Shown: positions 7,422 to 10,604 of the stretch, piece by piece
Position numbering within the stretch: the stretch's first letter is position 1
Layout of the letters: the number at the start of each line of letters is the position of its first letter
Assembly (NCBI GenBank): GCA_047635375.1
Contig: JBLIKP010000083.1
Span: forward strand, 1-10,604
Direction of reading: 5' to 3'
DNA: 10,604 bases
From: JBLIKP01 sp047635375
Lineage (GTDB): Bacteria > Bacteroidota > Bacteroidia > Sphingobacteriales > Sphingobacteriaceae
The notes under the pieces: generated by a model
Database searches by the model: none
Seen by the model: only the letters and a program-made list of their open reading frames with translations
Told to the model about the DNA's origin: nothing
Program-made: the position numbers and the translations under genes

Positions 7422-7456
7422 AAAAACGGCCTTAAAATATTATTTTAGGCCGTTTT
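7422..7456 (-). terminator. Strong intrinsic terminator closing the sigma-factor unit
   Basis: AAAACGGCCT (7423-7432) pairs with AGGCCGTTTT (7447-7456). After a one-base bulge, four more A-T pairs close a 5-base loop. Read on the minus strand, the stem ends in GGCCG followed by five Ts (7422-7426). It lies just after the last gene of the minus-strand unit and ahead of the aminotransferase gene. The plus-strand side also ends in four Ts, so it could act in both directions. Confidence 0.82.
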
Positions 7457-7478
7457 CAATGGGGGTAGTGAAAATTAA

Positions 7479-7916
7479 TTAATTCTTTTCCTGAATTCTT
7501 TTAAGCAATTCACGCTTAAATCCTTCTTCGGCTCTATATAATGCAGCCACCTTGGGAGATGGTAATACTTCCTTAAACTTGTTGTGGTATTTTTTCTGTA
7601 AATCTACCTCTTGTTGTTTGAAAGCAATTTCACCATCAATCATTCCTTCAAGCTCAGCTTCAGAAACCTCGTCTAAGTCTTTTCTTAGATTTAGTGTGTT
7701 TATTTTTTGTGACCGACGTAACTGAGTAAGTTCGTTTTGATACGTATTATAAACAGGCCAAAATTTAGTCGATTCACCCTCAGTAAGCTGAAGCTTTTTC
7801 TTGATGTAAGCTGTTCTGTAAGATTTTATGCTCTCTCTTGATTGTGCATTAGAAGCCGACGTATTTATTAGGATCCCTAGAAAAATTACTAAGGCGTATT
7901 TTATTATCTTTTTCAT
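7479..7916 (-). CDS. Secreted Spy/CpxP-like small protein, probable partner of the ECF sigma system
   Basis: A 145-aa protein with a clear N-terminal signal peptide: a KKIIK start, a hydrophobic core (about 7-18) and a likely cut after SNA (residue 24). The mature part is predicted to be nearly all helical. It contains LQLTEGESTKFWPVYNTYQ (42-60), which resembles the Bacteroidota form of the LTxxQ/Spy motif, in which each helix-starting LT is followed by FWPVY. Proteins of this type often sit third after an ECF sigma gene and a small membrane protein in Bacteroidota and are annotated as sensors of the sigma factor; the role is inferred. Spy and CpxP are periplasmic chaperones or stress sensors. 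Residues 25-79 are strongly basic (12 K/R against 4 D/E). It is the last gene before the terminator at 7422-7456. Confidence 0.75.
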   Translation of the reverse strand: MKKIIKYALVIFLGILINTSASNAQSRESIKSYRTAYIKKKLQLTEGESTKFWPVYNTYQNELTQLRRSQKINTLNLRKDLDEVSEAELEGMIDGEIAFKQQEVDLQKKYHNKFKEVLPSPKVAALYRAEEGFKRELLKRIQEKN

Positions 7917-7955
7917 ATTAGTTAAATATCTATATTTTCAATATTATCTCCAAGT

Positions 7956-8387
7956 CTAAAGTGCCTGAAGTAGCAAATCCATGTCAATATTGTCTAGGAT
8001 ATACTCATCGTCGCTTATTTCTTGGTATTCTGTCTCTATGTCCTCGTATAAAAGTGCCGAAATTACTTCATCCTCCTCAATACCGGCCATTTGAAGCTCT
8101 TCGATGGTATAGGTAATGTTATTGTACTCTTCAAGGCTTAATACACCTGGTTTAAGCTCGTCTTTATTTATTATGTAAACCGTTACCGCCATAAGGGCCA
8201 ATGCTCCAAATCCAAGCTTAAAAACTGGTCCCGCCAACCATTTCCAGATTGACACTGGGGTTTCTTCCTCAGCATGAATTCGGTCCATAACCCTATGAGG
8301 TAGCTTTTCGAAATACCCATCAGGTACCGAAAACTCTTCCTTTCCAGAGGGCTTTATGTCGTTTAAAAATTTATCAAAATCTTCCAT
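7956..8387 (-). CDS. Single-pass membrane protein, probable anti-sigma factor
   Basis: A 143-aa protein lying directly after the ECF sigma gene, where anti-sigma factors normally sit. Residues 1-50 are the likely cytoplasmic part and include SVPDGYFEKLPHRVMDRI (20-37), a P-x-x-Y-F-E-x-L pattern found in Bacteroidota proteins next to ECF sigma genes. One hydrophobic segment follows (about 51-74). The tail, 81-143, has 19 D/E and no K, R or H, and the positive-inside rule places it outside the cytoplasm. I see no H-x3-C-x2-C zinc motif, so it is not a standard ZAS anti-sigma factor. Sigma binding is inferred from position and topology only. The ATG at 8387 gives a compact charged N-terminus. 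Gaps to its neighbours (45 and 39 bp) contain no exact promoter box, consistent with one transcript. Confidence 0.68.
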   Translation of the reverse strand: MEDFDKFLNDIKPSGKEEFSVPDGYFEKLPHRVMDRIHAEEETPVSIWKWLAGPVFKLGFGALALMAVTVYIINKDELKPGVLSLEEYNNITYTIEELQMAGIEEDEVISALLYEDIETEYQEISDDEYILDNIDMDLLLQAL

Positions 8388-8432
8388 GATCCTAATATTT
8401 AGTTTAATATACGGTTTAGAGTCAATTGTGAA

Positions 8433-8999
8433 CTAATGGTTTAATTTACCTTTTAAATTACTTTGTATTTTTTTAACGGCTAAATGGTAGGAGGCTTTTA
8501 ATGCTCCAACACTGGTCCCCAAGATTCCTGACATTTCTTCGTACTTCATTTCATCAAAATACTTCATGTTAAAGACTAACTTCTGTTTATCGGGTAGCGT
8601 GGCTATTGCCGCTTGTAATAATCGTTGAATCTCCTTTCCTGAATAGTCGTGACTAGTGGTTCTCTCGCCTTCCATTTGGTAGGCCACATCGTCATAGCTA
8701 ACGTGAGACTTGCTTTTTTTCTTTTTAATAAATTTTAAGCACTCGTTTACCGCTATTCGATATATCCAAGTTGATAGCTGTGCGTCTGCACGGAACTTAT
8801 GAAGATTCTTCCAAACCTTTATAAACACTTCCTGCACCACATCATCAGCGTCCTCATGGTCATTAACCATGCGCCGACTTTGAAAGTAAACTTGCTTCTG
8901 AAATTTTTGTACCAAGAGGTTGAACGCATAATTTTTTGTGCGTTCATCAGCGAACTTTTCTAAAAGTTCATCGTCGGTATATTCCTCAGTTTGGCCCAA
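8433..8999 (-). CDS. RNA polymerase ECF sigma factor (sigma-70 family)
   Basis: A 188-aa ECF sigma factor. Region 2 (about 25-93) contains DADDVVQEVFIKVWKNLHKF and TWIYRIAVNECLKF, for core binding and -10 recognition. A basic linker follows. Region 4 (about 122-182) contains LPDKQKLVFNMKYFDEMKYEEM and a helix-turn-helix at GTSVGALKASYHLAVKKI, for -35 recognition. Regions 1.2 and 3 are absent, as expected for ECF factors. The reading frame has no ATG before codon 44, which would cut into region 2, so translation must begin at TTG (8997-8999) or another non-ATG codon after the in-frame TAG at 9015-9017. The start lies 8 bp after the transketolase stop. It probably directs an envelope-related response and is held at the membrane by the next gene's product. 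Confidence 0.92.
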   Translation of the reverse strand: MGQTEEYTDDELLEKFADERTKNYAFNLLVQKFQKQVYFQSRRMVNDHEDADDVVQEVFIKVWKNLHKFRADAQLSTWIYRIAVNECLKFIKKKKSKSHVSYDDVAYQMEGERTTSHDYSGKEIQRLLQAAIATLPDKQKLVFNMKYFDEMKYEEMSGILGTSVGALKASYHLAVKKIQSNLKGKLNH

Positions 9000-9007
9000 A
9001 ATAGGTC

Positions 9008-9961
9008 TTATTTTCTAGAGATTGCCTTCTTACAAGCTGCAATAATATGTGGCTTGTCAAGTCCGTATTTAGCCATTAATTCTTCAGATTTTCCGCTTTC
9101 GCCGAAACTGTCATTAACAGCAACGTATTCCTGTGGAGTTGGCATTTCTTGAGCTAAGCATTGTGCTACAGTATCTCCTAAACCACCGTTTCTTTGGTGC
9201 TCTTCGGCGGTAACAACACAGCCTGTTTTCTTTATTGATTTTAATACGGCAGCTGCATCAAAAGGCTTTATTGTGTGGATATTGATAACCTCAACACTAA
9301 TACCTTCTTCTGCTAAAGCTTTTGCAGCTTCAATTGATTCCCAAACTAGGTGGCCTGTAGCAACAAGAGTTACATCGGTACCTTCAACAAAAGTAATCGC
9401 CTTACCTATTTCAAATTTATCTGTTGGACTTGTGAAGTTAGCCACTTTAGGACGACCAAAGCGCAGGTAGGCTGGTCCCTCATAATCTGCTAAAGCAATG
9501 GTAGCAGCCTTTGTTTGGTTATAATCGCATGGATTAATAACTACCATGTGGGGTAACATTTTCATCAAGCCTATATCCTCAAGAATTTGGTGAGTAGCAC
9601 CGTCTTCTCCTAAAGTTAATCCAGCGTGAGAGGCACATATTTTCACATTCTTTCCGCTATAAGCGATACTTTGGCGGATTTGGTCGTATACTCTTCCTGT
9701 AGAAAAGTTTGCGAAAGTTCCAGTAAATGGAATAAGTCCGCCTATTGTTAATCCGGCTGCAACACCCATCATATTTGCCTCAGCAATACCACATTGAATA
9801 AAGCGTTCAGGGTAAGCCTTTGCAAAATCACCCATTTTTAACGAACCTGTTAAATCGGCACACAAGCCAACCACCTTAGGATTGGTTTTTCCAAGTTCAG
9901 TTAAACCGGCGCCAAAGCCGCTTCTTGTGTCTTTCTTCTCTGTTGATACGATGTTAATCAT
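9008..9961 (-). CDS. Transketolase, C-terminal subunit of the split two-gene type
   Basis: A 317-aa protein covering only the second half of a transketolase. The pyrimidine-binding domain (about 8-170) has QCGIAEANM, with E61 as the glutamate that activates thiamine diphosphate, and SHAGLTLGEDGATHQ (111-125). The C-terminal domain (about 185-305) has VTLVATGHLVWESIEAAK and INIHTIKPFD. The N-terminal half, which binds the diphosphate through a GDG motif, is missing, so a separate subunit of about 280 aa must be encoded elsewhere. With it, the enzyme would transfer two-carbon units in the non-oxidative pentose phosphate pathway. DXP synthase and E1-beta subunits are related, but the motifs fit split transketolase best. 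It is not truncated: both ends are normal for this subunit. A -7 box lies 37 bp upstream, and the sigma gene follows after 8 bp. Confidence 0.92.
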   Translation of the reverse strand: MINIVSTEKKDTRSGFGAGLTELGKTNPKVVGLCADLTGSLKMGDFAKAYPERFIQCGIAEANMMGVAAGLTIGGLIPFTGTFANFSTGRVYDQIRQSIAYSGKNVKICASHAGLTLGEDGATHQILEDIGLMKMLPHMVVINPCDYNQTKAATIALADYEGPAYLRFGRPKVANFTSPTDKFEIGKAITFVEGTDVTLVATGHLVWESIEAAKALAEEGISVEVINIHTIKPFDAAAVLKSIKKTGCVVTAEEHQRNGGLGDTVAQCLAQEMPTPQEYVAVNDSFGESGKSEELMAKYGLDKPHIIAACKKAISRK

Positions 9962-9998
9962 TGATGTTGTTTTCTTATTTTTTAAGATGCCGTCCCGA

Positions 9999-10006
9999 CA
10001 AATTTA
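9999..10006 (-). promoter_or_regulatory. -7 promoter box for the transketolase-sigma unit
   Basis: On the minus strand this reads TAAATTTG, an exact TAnnTTTG match, 37 bp before the transketolase ATG and directly after the stop of the upstream gene. I see no TTG at 17-23 bp further upstream. It suggests that the transketolase and the genes after it can be transcribed independently of the upstream gene. Confidence 0.5.
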
Positions 10007-10604
10007 TTACATTTTTATTGTTTCGGAGCTACCTGAGCTTATTTTAAACTTAACCTCCCTGGTAGTAACCGTACGTTTTGATCCCCGGTTCCTGTAAACC
10101 AATCTATAATTGCCTGGTTGTAAGGTAATAGTTTCGGTTGTTGTATTCCCGTTAATGTCTACTAGCCAATCCAAGTCTCCACCTTTTTCATGATATAAAC
10201 TACCATAAACTGGAACTGCATCGCTATTTAAAATAGTCACCAATCCAGGACTTGGAACTTGAATTGTTGTGGTTTTACTCTGACTAATTTTTACATCTGA
10301 AACCGTAATTCTTGGTAGAGTAAGAATCTCTAAATCATAAATGCCAACAAGGTATCTGGTCTTTTCTGTAAACTCTTGAAAGTTTACTGGCTCAGCATTT
10401 CCACGCCGTTTCACAATAGATTTAAGGCTTTTGTATTTTCCAACGCCTTGCATTTTTAATTCAAGGTCGCCTTGTGGAACATCCACATTAATCACGTTAT
10501 GGGCGTTGTTTACAATATTTATATTTTCCTTATAAACAGGAGGGATGGTATGCACAGTTAAGTCGTAATTGTTTACTGGATCTACCTCAATGGTGTCTGA
10601 GCTC
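10007..10604 (-). CDS. C-terminal part of a beta-rich protein, probably a vWA-domain protein of Bacteroidota (partial)
   Basis: The reading frame stays open to the right edge (about 198 codons), so only the C-terminal part is seen. The GTG at 10553-10555 is internal: codons before it read SSDTIEVDPVNNYDLT and continue the same protein. The segment is rich in predicted beta strands. It has two similar stretches, YDLTVHTIPP (10538-10567) and YDLEILTLPR (10310-10339), and ends with LQPGNYRLVYRNRGSKRTV, which recalls PEGA-type surface beta domains. From memory, similar tails occur on Bacteroidota proteins with an N-terminal von Willebrand A domain; that domain is out of view, so the identity is tentative. 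No catalytic motif is visible. A location outside the cytoplasm is likely but unproven. Confidence 0.6.
   Translation of the reverse strand, partial: SSDTIEVDPVNNYDLTVHTIPPVYKENINIVNNAHNVINVDVPQGDLELKMQGVGKYKSLKSIVKRRGNAEPVNFQEFTEKTRYLVGIYDLEILTLPRITVSDVKISQSKTTTIQVPSPGLVTILNSDAVPVYGSLYHEKGGDLDWLVDINGNTTTETITLQPGNYRLVYRNRGSKRTVTTREVKFKISSGSSETIKM

Noticed and set aside
10553..10555. GTG as the start of the right-most gene
   Set aside because: The frame continues without a stop to the window edge, and the codons before the GTG encode sequence similar to a later stretch of the same protein, so the gene is partial and this codon is internal.
1..10604. CRISPR arrays, insertion sequences, tRNA or rRNA genes, and riboswitches
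   Set aside because: No regularly spaced repeats, transposase motifs, tRNA-like cloverleaf ends or rRNA-like sequence were seen, and all gaps between genes are under 200 bp.

Overview
The window looks like chromosomal DNA from the phylum Bacteroidota, most likely order Flavobacteriales. This rests on four things: the DNA polymerase III alpha subunit carries a proofreading exonuclease fused at its N-terminus; exact TAnnTTTG -7 promoter boxes occur in place of TATAAT boxes; the start codons lack clear Shine-Dalgarno sequences; and the sigma/anti-sigma/Spy-like gene trio and the two-gene (split) transketolase type are familiar in this group. The family assignments come from recognising the protein sequences, not from a database search.

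Left part, plus strand (1-6168). The window opens on the last codons of a probable HigB toxin gene, followed by the HigA antitoxin gene. A 185-bp gap holds a perfect 16-bp hairpin and the dnaE promoter. Next come dnaE (1426 aa, exonuclease plus polymerase in one chain), trxA (thioredoxin) with its own promoter and terminator, and a DUF58 protein whose start codon lies only 16 bp after the trxA terminator.

Right part, minus strand (6165-10604). The DUF58 gene meets a class III aminotransferase gene tail to tail, the two stop codons sharing one TTAA. A strong intrinsic terminator (7422-7456) separates the aminotransferase from the group to its right. Read in transcription order, that group is: the C-terminal end of a large beta-rich surface or periplasmic protein that runs off the window; the C-terminal half-subunit of transketolase with a promoter of its own; an ECF sigma factor with a non-ATG start only 8 bp downstream; a single-pass membrane protein that is probably its anti-sigma factor; and a secreted Spy/CpxP-like small protein.

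Most of the window is housekeeping: replication, redox and central carbon metabolism. The part most open to new biology is the transketolase-sigma-membrane protein-Spy-like unit. It looks like an envelope-stress circuit with no recognisable zinc anti-sigma domain, a very acidic extracytoplasmic tail on the membrane protein, and a basic secreted partner. I found no CRISPR array, insertion sequence, tRNA or rRNA, and no clearly undescribed system.
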